The translations under genes and the position numbers were made by a program. A stretch of DNA of 64,000 nt, from contig JAEPDS010000011.1 in the NCBI GenBank assembly GCA_016842065.1, positions 1 to 64,000 on the forward strand, in the 5' to 3' direction. Below the pieces are notes generated by a model. The model ran no database searches and was not told the origin of the DNA. It saw only the letters and a program-made list of their open reading frames with translations. Source of the DNA: Candidatus Thiodiazotropha sp. 'RUGA'. Its GTDB lineage: Bacteria > Pseudomonadota > Gammaproteobacteria > Chromatiales > Chromatiaceae. Numbering within the stretch: position 1 is the first letter of the stretch; every line of letters starts with the position of its first letter. Shown here piece by piece: positions 18,440 through 26,998 of the stretch.

Positions 18440-18742
18440 ATGGAATGCCCTAATTGTAAAAATAACATTAAACTAACTAGGCTTCGGTATATTAAAAGCC
18501 CATTTAGCCGTTTCAAATGTAATCAGTGCGGAGTCAAGTTTAAATTCAAGAGGCCATGGACATGGTACATCTGGCTGTTAGTTTCTACATCCATATATTT
18601 TCTTTTGCTTTTCGTTAGCTTTTCTTATTCTAGCATGGATAATCCTTGGTTAAACTATGCCATTGTCACGTTTGTTTGGGTGGTATTTCATTCAGAAGTA
18701 GATCGTAGAATAGAATCTAAATATGCTACCCAAATATGTTAA
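18440..18742 (+). CDS. small membrane protein with N-terminal zinc ribbon
   Basis: MECPNCKNNIKLTRLRYIKSPFSRFKCNQCGVKFKFK then two TM helices. Confidence 0.65.
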   Translation: MECPNCKNNIKLTRLRYIKSPFSRFKCNQCGVKFKFKRPWTWYIWLLVSTSIYFLLLFVSFSYSSMDNPWLNYAIVTFVWVVFHSEVDRRIESKYATQIC

Positions 18743-19121
18743 AACACATAAATAGTTGCTGTAGTTTGCCGGTATACGGCTGGGACAGCCTACACTAGGT
18801 TTAGGTTACCCCAAAGCAATGCGTTAAGTAATTCTAAACTTACCAACCTCCTCTAATCCGACCCTCATTGAGGGCATGGTGAAAAGAGGCGCTAAAAGGC
18901 ACCCAGTTACTCTCTACTGCAGGACCCATCGACAATATAAACCAGCTATGTCAAGATAACCTACCTGACTCACCATACATCAAATCTATCGGACTCACAG
19001 CGATTAACGACACTCGTTATGTTCATTATCGAGATAATGAATAGTTGATTTGAGTAATAATGAGATTCTGACAAGATTCTACATTTTGGACCTATCACGT
19101 TAAACAAGAAGCATAACTACC

Positions 19122-19370
19122 ATGTTGAAGAAAAAAGGTGTATTACAGAAGGCCTCTCTCATTTCGGCGGGTGTCAGTTTTCTTCTAGCCATCGTTTCTG
19201 CGGTATTGCTCTATTTTCGGATTGAGAGTGTGGGCAAGGATGACCCTATTTCCGCCAGTTTTATGGCATCGACATTTTTCTTCGTCTGTGTTGGTGTAGT
19301 GCTTACGGTTATCGGCAAAGCCGATCTACCCAGTTTTAAAACCGACAACTCTGACACAGACTTTAAATAA
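19122..19370 (+). CDS. hypothetical small membrane protein
   Basis: 82 aa with two TM segments. Confidence 0.5.
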   Translation: MLKKKGVLQKASLISAGVSFLLAIVSAVLLYFRIESVGKDDPISASFMASTFFFVCVGVVLTVIGKADLPSFKTDNSDTDFK

Positions 19371-19678
19371 TCTGGTTAGCGTGATAATCAAGTATTGGAA
19401 ACGTCACCATATTGGCAATCCTGCTTATTTTCCAGGAAAAATGAGGCTGATCCAGAACATCAATAATACCTTCGCCTGGTCCACCATTTGCTACACCACT
19501 TCATTTCAGAATCCTGATCGCTTCGTTGACTACTGATAGGCTTGCTCCTATCCTCATACCATAGCCCGGATGTGGCTTGCCCCCCTGGTACCGAACAGTC
19601 TTCATTCGCTGGGCTGGCACTCCCATGCTATGGACTTATACAGTCATTTCGGGTGTTTGACCTTAACCGGAGAACCTT

Positions 19679-20140
19679 ATGACCAAGATATTTGGTTTCA
19701 TACTCTTCCTTGCGGCAACCGCCGCCGTCGCTGACCCGCCAGAGGGTTACCCCTTTCTGCCTTTTGATAAAGCAATGGCACAAGCAAACGCTGAGTCCAA
19801 ACTGATGTTTGTCTATTTCGGACGTTATGGATGTGGCTATTGTGACAAGACGAATAAGGAAGCGTTTTCCGATCCCGGAGTTAAGCAAGACTACTCGAAA
19901 AACTATGTTCTGGCCTATGTGGATGCAGAGAGCGGGAAAAGACTACGCCTGCCATCAGGTGAGCGGATTACCGAACGGGAATTGGGTACGCGCTACAATG
20001 CGTTTGTGACGCCGATATTTTCCTTCATGTCACCGGATGGCAAGATCATTACTCGAATGGTAGGCGTTCAAAGAATTGAAGACTTGGTTGATGCCCATAA
20101 TAGAGTCCAGCAGGCATTGATAAAGGCAGGCTCATCTTGA
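19679..20140 (+). CDS. exported thioredoxin-fold protein
   Basis: Signal peptide; KLMFVYFGRYGCGYCDKTNKEAF (CxxC). Confidence 0.85.
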   Translation: MTKIFGFILFLAATAAVADPPEGYPFLPFDKAMAQANAESKLMFVYFGRYGCGYCDKTNKEAFSDPGVKQDYSKNYVLAYVDAESGKRLRLPSGERITERELGTRYNAFVTPIFSFMSPDGKIITRMVGVQRIEDLVDAHNRVQQALIKAGSS

Positions 20141-21363
20141 TTAGAACATTTCCATGGGTTCGTACCGGCATATTGCTGTTCGCTAACCACTTATCCGCAC
20201 AACCCTGGACAGTTTCACCGCCCATCGATGTCAGTGAACCGGCGAAGCAAGGTGTCTTTCACCACTTGGAATCTTCGGGACGTCAGAACATTGCGGTCTC
20301 GGATAGCATCGTGGGTATTGTCTGGGAAGATGATAGCGACGGGACACCGCGCATCTATTTTGCCAGCAAGCCGTTGGATACGTCGTCTTTTTCAACCAAA
20401 ATCAAGATCAGTGGGAAAGGTGAAGCCTATGAGCCATCGATCATTACCTTGGGTGATGGTCGGTTTGCCATTGGGTGGGAGGAGGATGAGCAGGCCTCTG
20501 CCCGTATCGTCGCCGCAACCAAGATGGGGCCGATAGTTAAGCTTGGAGAAAAATACTCAGGCCAGGTCAATCTGGCAAGTTCAAGCGATCAACTCTTGAT
20601 CGTTTATCGGGAACAACGACAACGATTTGGTCAGATCATTCTGCATAAGCTGACTGTAGACGATCAGTTACACCTATCACCCGTACAACGCTGCCCTGTT
20701 GACCCGGCTCCAATGAAAGATGATCAGCTCTATCCAGTCATCACTGCGAAGGGTGAAGGGTTCGACATCGCCTGGGAAGATCGCCGGCTTGGACACACCG
20801 TGATCATGCATAGCCAGAGTAAACCTGGCGATCCCTGCAAATTTTCTCCTCCAGGCCGTATCAGTGAAGAACCACCAGGGCCAAAGGCTGATTTTGGTAC
20901 CGGACATGGGGTTGCGAGAGTCGCCCTGGCCGATTATGGCAGTTCAGGTCTGTATGCCGCATGGGCTGATAAGCGGGATTTTCGGGAAGGCTACGATATC
21001 TATGGGGCCAATAAGCAGAGCGACCAGGTATTTGGTAGCAATGTGCGTATACAGGATGACTTCGGTGCCAATTACCGGCAGTGGCATGCCACCATAGCCG
21101 GTCATCCGAACGGACAGCTGATTGTGGCATGGACGGATGAAAGAGATGGATCCAAGGATGTTTGGTATAGCTGGTTGGAGGATGGAGAGTGGAGTGACGA
21201 TGTGGCACTGAGCGGCGCTTCCGGGAAGGGAGTGCAAGATCATCCCAGTATCACACTGGATAGCTCCGGTGACCTGCATGTTGCCTGGGTGCATAGAGAA
21301 AACGATGGGGAACCTACTCAAATACGTTATTTATATGCGCCACTTGAATCGGATGATAGGTAG
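20137..21363 (+). CDS. exported beta-propeller/sialidase-like repeat protein
   Basis: TTG start overlapping preceding stop; repeated blades ending in W-E/D-D (IVGIVWEDDSDG, FAIGWEEDEQ, FDIAWEDRRLG, LYAAWADKRD, LIVAWTDERDG, LHVAWVHREND). Confidence 0.7.
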   Translation: MIRTFPWVRTGILLFANHLSAQPWTVSPPIDVSEPAKQGVFHHLESSGRQNIAVSDSIVGIVWEDDSDGTPRIYFASKPLDTSSFSTKIKISGKGEAYEPSIITLGDGRFAIGWEEDEQASARIVAATKMGPIVKLGEKYSGQVNLASSSDQLLIVYREQRQRFGQIILHKLTVDDQLHLSPVQRCPVDPAPMKDDQLYPVITAKGEGFDIAWEDRRLGHTVIMHSQSKPGDPCKFSPPGRISEEPPGPKADFGTGHGVARVALADYGSSGLYAAWADKRDFREGYDIYGANKQSDQVFGSNVRIQDDFGANYRQWHATIAGHPNGQLIVAWTDERDGSKDVWYSWLEDGEWSDDVALSGASGKGVQDHPSITLDSSGDLHVAWVHRENDGEPTQIRYLYAPLESDDR

Positions 21364-21507
21364 ACGATTTGCAAGCCTTGATTTCATCTACAAACCCAGT
21401 GGTTTGTTCCAAAATAATCTTCCCTACACCGCCACCAAATCCAATTTTTCAGACCTATAATTGGACATATTGACAAGCCAGCAGACACTCAATTTGGAGT
21501 CGTTATC

Positions 21508-21789
21508 ATGAAGGCAATTTGGAATGGTCAGATAATCGCTGAAAGCAACGAGACGGTTGTCGTTGAATCCAACCACTATTTCCCGGCAAGCTCTGTGAAG
21601 CAGGAATATCTCAAACCCAGTGATACGACTTCGGTTTGCCCATGGAAGGGTGTGGCACACTATTACTCACTCACTGTCGACGGGAACGATAACTCTGATG
21701 CAGCCTGGTACTACCCTTCTGCATCAGATGAGGCTAAGAACATAGAGGGGATGGTGGCTTTCTGGAAAGGCGTTGAGATTATTGATTGA
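21508..21789 (+). CDS. DUF427 domain protein
   Basis: MKAIWNGQIIAESNETVVVESNHYFP...SVCPWKGVAHYYSLTVDG. Confidence 0.9.
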   Translation: MKAIWNGQIIAESNETVVVESNHYFPASSVKQEYLKPSDTTSVCPWKGVAHYYSLTVDGNDNSDAAWYYPSASDEAKNIEGMVAFWKGVEIID

Positions 21790-22047
21790 GTGTGCAATCT
21801 TAATCATCTGATTTAACTCGCATACCACCCCCTATGATAAGAGTGTGTAAGGGGCGAAATACGAATGGCACGTATGTGAGCGTTATATGGTGGGGCATGG
21901 CCCCACCAAAACCCTGAAGCTGGTTACCCTTTATCCAAGAATCCTGATTTAGGGTGAGCCTATCCTCTCTGATAACATTTAGAATTTCTCGACCAGACTT
22001 TTGCCTGTCTGTCTTTTAATCCAATCTCTGCCACCAGGAGAGATAAC

Positions 22048-22728
22048 TTGAAGAGAGTCTGTATCATCGGCGCATCCGGTAAACTTGGTCGATATATGGT
22101 GCAGCACGCCCTGGAGCGTGGATATCAGGTCGCTGCGGTCTGCCGACAACAGAGTGTCAGCAAACTCGCTGATCTCGCGGATAAGATAAGCCTATTTCCA
22201 GGTGCAACCAATGATCGGGATGTGATCAGACAGGCAGTGTCCGGTTGTGATGGGGTTCTGACTGTGCTCGTTCCCTGGGGAGTACAGCAATACTCATCAG
22301 GTACCGCGCAAGCTGTTCTGGATTTTGCTGAATCCGATGCCCGACTGATCTTCTCCTGTGGCTGGCATATCAGTCGTGATGGAAAAGACATCTATTCCTG
22401 GCGATTCAAAGCCCTGCTGACTCTGTTCGGTAAACTTGCCAGACTGTTTCGACTGGTTGAATTGGATGATCAGATTGAGGCCTGCAGAAGAATATTCGAC
22501 AGCGACACCCGGTGGACAGTGGTTCGTGGCAGTGACCTTGAGGAGGGCGAAAGTCAGGGACTGCCTGTTTGGAGTCGACATGTGGGCGACCCCATATTGA
22601 AGAGTAACCTCACGCGACGGATCGATTTTGCGCTTTTCATGGTTGACGCCATGGAACGTGATGAACTGATCCATGAAGCGCCGGCAATCGTCGGTTGCAA
22701 ATCACCGTCAGTTATTGAAAACAGTTAG
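22048..22728 (+). CDS. NAD(P)-binding NmrA/SDR-a-type protein
   Basis: MKRVCIIGASGKLGRYMVQHALERGYQVAAVCR Rossmann motif. Confidence 0.85.
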   Translation: MKRVCIIGASGKLGRYMVQHALERGYQVAAVCRQQSVSKLADLADKISLFPGATNDRDVIRQAVSGCDGVLTVLVPWGVQQYSSGTAQAVLDFAESDARLIFSCGWHISRDGKDIYSWRFKALLTLFGKLARLFRLVELDDQIEACRRIFDSDTRWTVVRGSDLEEGESQGLPVWSRHVGDPILKSNLTRRIDFALFMVDAMERDELIHEAPAIVGCKSPSVIENS

Positions 22729-22826
22729 TTTGACCAAGAGTAGATTGTTTGGATCAGCGCAACTAAGGATAGTGAAAAATGATCCTATACCATTTTGAAG
22801 ATGCCGTTAGGCGCTACACCTAACGC

Positions 22827-23624
22827 CTAGCTTTTCTTATTCGACAATAAGCTGAACACCTCAAAAGCGATAACCCTAGGATGCAACTCCCCCATAAAGG
22901 CGAGTATTTTATTGAACACCCCTGGTATTACCGATCTCTTGCCAGTCTGGCAGGCTTGATAGGCAAGCTTGGCAATCTGTTCCGGGGATGGCCCAAGGGG
23001 CACTTGGTAGGCCAGCATATCCTCTGTATCGGCCGTCTTTACAAAATCGGTGGCGGTTGCGCCAGGCGAGAGCGATGTCACGGCAACTCCCGACCCCCTC
23101 AACTCTTTGGATAAACCGGCACTCAAGGCACGCACATAGTGTTTGCTTGCCACATAGGCTGCCCAGTTAGGTCCTCCTTTGAAATAGGAGACCAGTGACC
23201 CAACATTGAGTATCCGTCCACACTTGCGCATCAGCATCTGCGGTAGGAACAGATGCGTCAGTTGCGTGAGCGCCAACATATTGAGTTGCAGCATTCGACT
23301 CAGGTTTGCGTAATCCGCTTCCTGAAACAGCCCACTCATCCCTACTCCCGCATTATTGACCAGAATATCGATCGGCTTACCTGATTGTTCCAATTGCTCA
23401 TAGAGCCTTCTGGGCGCGTCTGCTTCCGTCAGATCGCTGCTGATTACCGTAACCTCGACCCCGGACTTCGCTTTGATTGCATCCGCCACACGTTGTAGCG
23501 CCTCCTCTCCCCGGGCAACCAGCACCAGGTCATGTCCCTGTACAGCAAACTCTTCAGCGATCGCAAGACCGATTCCTTTTGATGCTCCGGTGACTAATAC
23601 AGTCGCCTTTTCAATTGGTTCCAT
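22827..23624 (-). CDS. SDR family short-chain dehydrogenase
   Basis: Start at MEPIEKATVLVTGASKGIGLAIAEE; NNAGVGMSG; YVASKHYVRALS. Confidence 0.9.
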   Translation of the reverse strand: MEPIEKATVLVTGASKGIGLAIAEEFAVQGHDLVLVARGEEALQRVADAIKAKSGVEVTVISSDLTEADAPRRLYEQLEQSGKPIDILVNNAGVGMSGLFQEADYANLSRMLQLNMLALTQLTHLFLPQMLMRKCGRILNVGSLVSYFKGGPNWAAYVASKHYVRALSAGLSKELRGSGVAVTSLSPGATATDFVKTADTEDMLAYQVPLGPSPEQIAKLAYQACQTGKRSVIPGVFNKILAFMGELHPRVIAFEVFSLLSNKKS

Positions 23625-23796
23625 ATCATGCTCCTGAGTGGAATGGAATCTGCTGAGGATTGACCAAGCCTCTTTTGAATTTGATCGCCCTGAACTGGAG
23701 ACAGTCCAAGCGGTCACTTTCTTTTTGCAAGTTACTCAAGCCTAGCCCACTGACTTGTTAATTGCAAGTAAGTGATTCCCATGCTAGGTTTAAGGC

Positions 23797-24162
23797 ATGG
23801 TTAAAGCTGACAAAAGCAACATCTCGACAAAGCGCTCAATCTGCCCTGTCGCTTCGACTCTGGATATTCTGGGGGACAAATGGAGCCTACTGGTAATCAG
23901 GGACCTGTTTGCCGGTAAAACCACCTACAGCGAACTGCAAAAATCTCCTGAAAAAATACCAACCAATATCCTGGCCAATCGATTGGTGCGTTTGACCGAT
24001 CATGAAATCGTTGAGAAGAAACCTTACCAGACACACCCGGTTCGCTATGAGTATATCCTCACGCCAAAAGGCAGGGAGTTGGGTCCTATCTTAAAATCCA
24101 TGGTTAGCTGGGGTGAAAAACATATCCCCGGCACCAAGGCGATGAGCAAAAAGAAGCGATGA
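23797..24162 (+). CDS. HxlR-family winged-helix transcriptional regulator
   Basis: CPVASTLDILGDKWSLLVIRDLFAGKTTYSELQKSPEKIPTNILANRLVRL. Confidence 0.92.
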   Translation: MVKADKSNISTKRSICPVASTLDILGDKWSLLVIRDLFAGKTTYSELQKSPEKIPTNILANRLVRLTDHEIVEKKPYQTHPVRYEYILTPKGRELGPILKSMVSWGEKHIPGTKAMSKKKR

Positions 24163-24467
24163 AGATCAAACCCGCGATCTGGAAATTTCTCACCCTCTTC
24201 GTGTTTGCACTCCTCATACTCAATCCGGAGACGGTTGGTCTGGCTCTTTTTGTCGATGCGGTTGGTTTGGAAATTTTTGTGTTGATGGTTGAGCTGCAAA
24301 TCGTGACGTTGTTTGGGGTTTTCTTCCACAACAAGATCAAACCTGTGTTCTCCTATATTCGCCGAATCAGGTTAAGCTCCCGGTTTTTTTACTCATCCTC
24401 ACTTGCGCCTGCAGCGTCGATGCAGTTGTTGGTACTCTCATCATTAATGCCTTTGATGATCGCATAA
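24159..24467 (+). CDS. hypothetical membrane protein
   Basis: 102-aa hydrophobic ORF overlapping the hxlR-like stop by 4 nt. Confidence 0.5.
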   Translation: MKIKPAIWKFLTLFVFALLILNPETVGLALFVDAVGLEIFVLMVELQIVTLFGVFFHNKIKPVFSYIRRIRLSSRFFYSSSLAPAASMQLLVLSSLMPLMIA

Positions 24468-25194
24468 TTGAAATAACTAATAACAAGATAGCGGATCTGT
24501 TGCATATGTAGATGGCCTCGGCTGTGTTGTTGACGGTTAGGAAGGGTGTCTAGATTTCAGCTTTCCCTCAAATGGGGCTGGGATAACTCATCATGCTTTA
24601 GATTCTGAATGGTCGGGTTATTGCTTCTGCTTTCTTTGTTCATATAAACCATCAATTTAGGTCGCAGCCACTCGCTATTGCCCTCGTATCTGATACTCCC
24701 TGTTTCGCCCCTTCGGGTCCGCTGCGATGCTCGGCAAAAACCGGCGTGCCTGAAACTCGCTGCGCTCAGACAATCAGGCCCGCTGATCGTTTTTTGCCTG
24801 CGCTTCTCGCTCGTGCCGGGACGGGGATATAAGAGGCGAGTGGCTTCAAGTTTATCACTCGTATATGGCGACTAGGTTGGTTTGGCATATAGTGGATTAA
24901 AATCTCTGATTTTAAGTTACCTCAATGGGTTGTACCCATTGAAACAAACACTGACAAGCTTTCAGCCATATCGTTTGTACACAAGTCTTCAGCAATGACT
25001 TTGAGTAACAAATTTTGTATGGATACTGATCACCATTGCTTTTTGTATCGTTCCCAATACACCTATCCCTACCCATCCTTCGATCTTCATACAGCCGGGC
25101 TTTATGGGGTTATTCAGCTCGCCAAAGTCAATATCATCTATAGTTATTAAACTGATGGAGTAAATCATTCACCTATTGAAGCAAGGATATCTTC

Positions 25195-26583
25195 ATGCTG
25201 ATCGAGTCTGCTCAATCCAAACAGAGCAACGAACCGTCTCCATCTCCGAAACTCGCACGGCTCAACTGTGGTGGCGTTGCGCCTATCCCCCCCTCTCTCG
25301 ATACCCGGGGAGATCGAAGTCAGGTATTGAAAGAACTTCACTGTTTTTGTGCCGGCCTCTCTGCTCTGATCTATCGCTATAACCTGCAAGGGCTGAGACG
25401 ACTGCTCGAACTCGAAGGCGCTGATGCTTTTCAAGGCTTTACCACAGAGTTTGGTAAAGGCCTCCCTTCCAACATGGCACTTTTTTCTAAAGTCGCCATG
25501 GGTTTTGTTTTTCAACAACGGGCCTGGCTGGTATTCCGGGGATCTGACGATGCTTATGACTGGGATACCAATTTTCGTTTTTTCAAAACCGATAAACAAC
25601 TCCATTCCGGATTTCATGACGCCTGGTCCGGCCTGCAAAACAGGGTAATCGAATGGTACCGGGCGGTCTCTGCAACCACCGATTCCATTGTCATCACTGG
25701 CCACTCACTGGGTGGCGCGATGGGTGTGATTGCCGCAAAAGCATTGGCCGAAGAGCAACTCAACAGGATTGAAGCGGTCGTCACATTCGGCGCTCCACGG
25801 GTCGGTTCGTCTGCTTTTGTTGCCGAATACAACCAGACACCGGCCGGCATTCAGCCACAGGATCAGGAGAGACTCACGCTTGGAGAGGTCACCTTTCAGA
25901 GCCGAATCGCTGATGACATCGTGCCCAAGGTGCCTCCACGATTTCTCAATTTCGAACACTGCGGAAACTCAGGCAATGCGCTGTGGAACAATTCATACGA
26001 TGTCAGCAGCTACTTCGATTCCATTGCGGATAAACCAACAAACGATGACACCATTGAGTACAACTTCCTGCATAAATCCAATGATAACGGCCTTATCGAA
26101 CTACTCAGTGGTGTAACGAAAATGTTCTCCTCCCTGTTTCCGCTGCATCAGATGTTTTTCAGCACTGCCGACAAGTTGAAACAGGGCGGTATGAGTCATC
26201 GAATGGTTGGCTATCAGAATCGATTCGGCGCCTATCTCTCCTTCCGCTCAGCCATTGCCCGGGATAAGCAGATCATTGAACAGATTCAGGATGAAACAGA
26301 GAAAGCCCGGACTAAGACATCGAAACCGGTGCCGCTCAGTATCCATAATCCCAGTACTTTCCACCCATCGCTAACGACAAACCCGTTTCATGTTGAAAAG
26401 GTCACTGGCTGGACTCCGGTACTTACCGGCGTCATCTTACTGGTGCTTCTACTGCTGGGTGCTGCGATCTTCGCCATGATCCGATTTGTGAATCCTGAGT
26501 ATCAGCTGATGGCAATCCTGGTACTCCTTGCCGGCACACTCTCACTGGGATTGAACGCCATCAAAGAGATCAAGGGCGGGTGA
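25195..26583 (+). CDS. class 3 lipase-type alpha/beta hydrolase with C-terminal membrane segments
   Basis: WLVFRGSDDAYDWDTN...SIVITGHSLGGAMGVIAAKAL (GxSxG)...VVTFGAPRVGS; two C-terminal TM helices. Confidence 0.88.
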   Translation: MLIESAQSKQSNEPSPSPKLARLNCGGVAPIPPSLDTRGDRSQVLKELHCFCAGLSALIYRYNLQGLRRLLELEGADAFQGFTTEFGKGLPSNMALFSKVAMGFVFQQRAWLVFRGSDDAYDWDTNFRFFKTDKQLHSGFHDAWSGLQNRVIEWYRAVSATTDSIVITGHSLGGAMGVIAAKALAEEQLNRIEAVVTFGAPRVGSSAFVAEYNQTPAGIQPQDQERLTLGEVTFQSRIADDIVPKVPPRFLNFEHCGNSGNALWNNSYDVSSYFDSIADKPTNDDTIEYNFLHKSNDNGLIELLSGVTKMFSSLFPLHQMFFSTADKLKQGGMSHRMVGYQNRFGAYLSFRSAIARDKQIIEQIQDETEKARTKTSKPVPLSIHNPSTFHPSLTTNPFHVEKVTGWTPVLTGVILLVLLLLGAAIFAMIRFVNPEYQLMAILVLLAGTLSLGLNAIKEIKGG

Positions 26584-26632
26584 TCCGGTTCTACAATGAA
26601 CGTGCTTTGTAAGACAGGCTAAGGAATATCCC

Positions 26633-26998
26633 ATGGAAAAGGTTACCGGTATTGGCGGACTCTTTTTTCGTGCCGAGGATCCCGCAAAACTGGCATCCTG
26701 GTATGAGCAGCATCTGGGGGTAACCCGGGTGCCCACCGACTATGACCAATCCCCCTGGATGCAGCAGACAGGTCCAACCGTGTTCGCCCCGTTTGAACGA
26801 GAGACAGACTATTTTGGTGACCCGTCAAAACAGTGGATGATCAACTTTCGGGTGAATGATCTCGACAGCATGGTTGCTCAACTGCGCCGCCATGGCATTG
26901 AAGTCAGTGTGGACGACACCCACTACCCTAACGGCCGATTCGCCAAACTTCGTGATCCTGAGGGCAATCCAATCGAGTTGTGGGAAGCCGCGAAATAA
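26633..26998 (+). CDS. VOC/glyoxalase-fold protein
   Basis: GIGGLFFRAEDPAKLASWYEQHLGV...RFAKLRDPEGNPIELWEA. Confidence 0.92.
   Translation: MEKVTGIGGLFFRAEDPAKLASWYEQHLGVTRVPTDYDQSPWMQQTGPTVFAPFERETDYFGDPSKQWMINFRVNDLDSMVAQLRRHGIEVSVDDTHYPNGRFAKLRDPEGNPIELWEAAK

Larger units (their letters stand above)
10860..18742 (+). mobile_element. integron gene-cassette array without integrase in the window (CALIN-like), about 12-13 cassettes
   Basis: Run of small AT-rich same-strand ORFs, most followed by TAAC...GTTRRRY-bounded imperfect palindromes; no tyrosine-recombinase IntI ORF seen. Confidence 0.85.

Noticed and set aside
24678-24875. 65-aa ORF
   Set aside because: Falls inside the palindromic element at 24667-24844.
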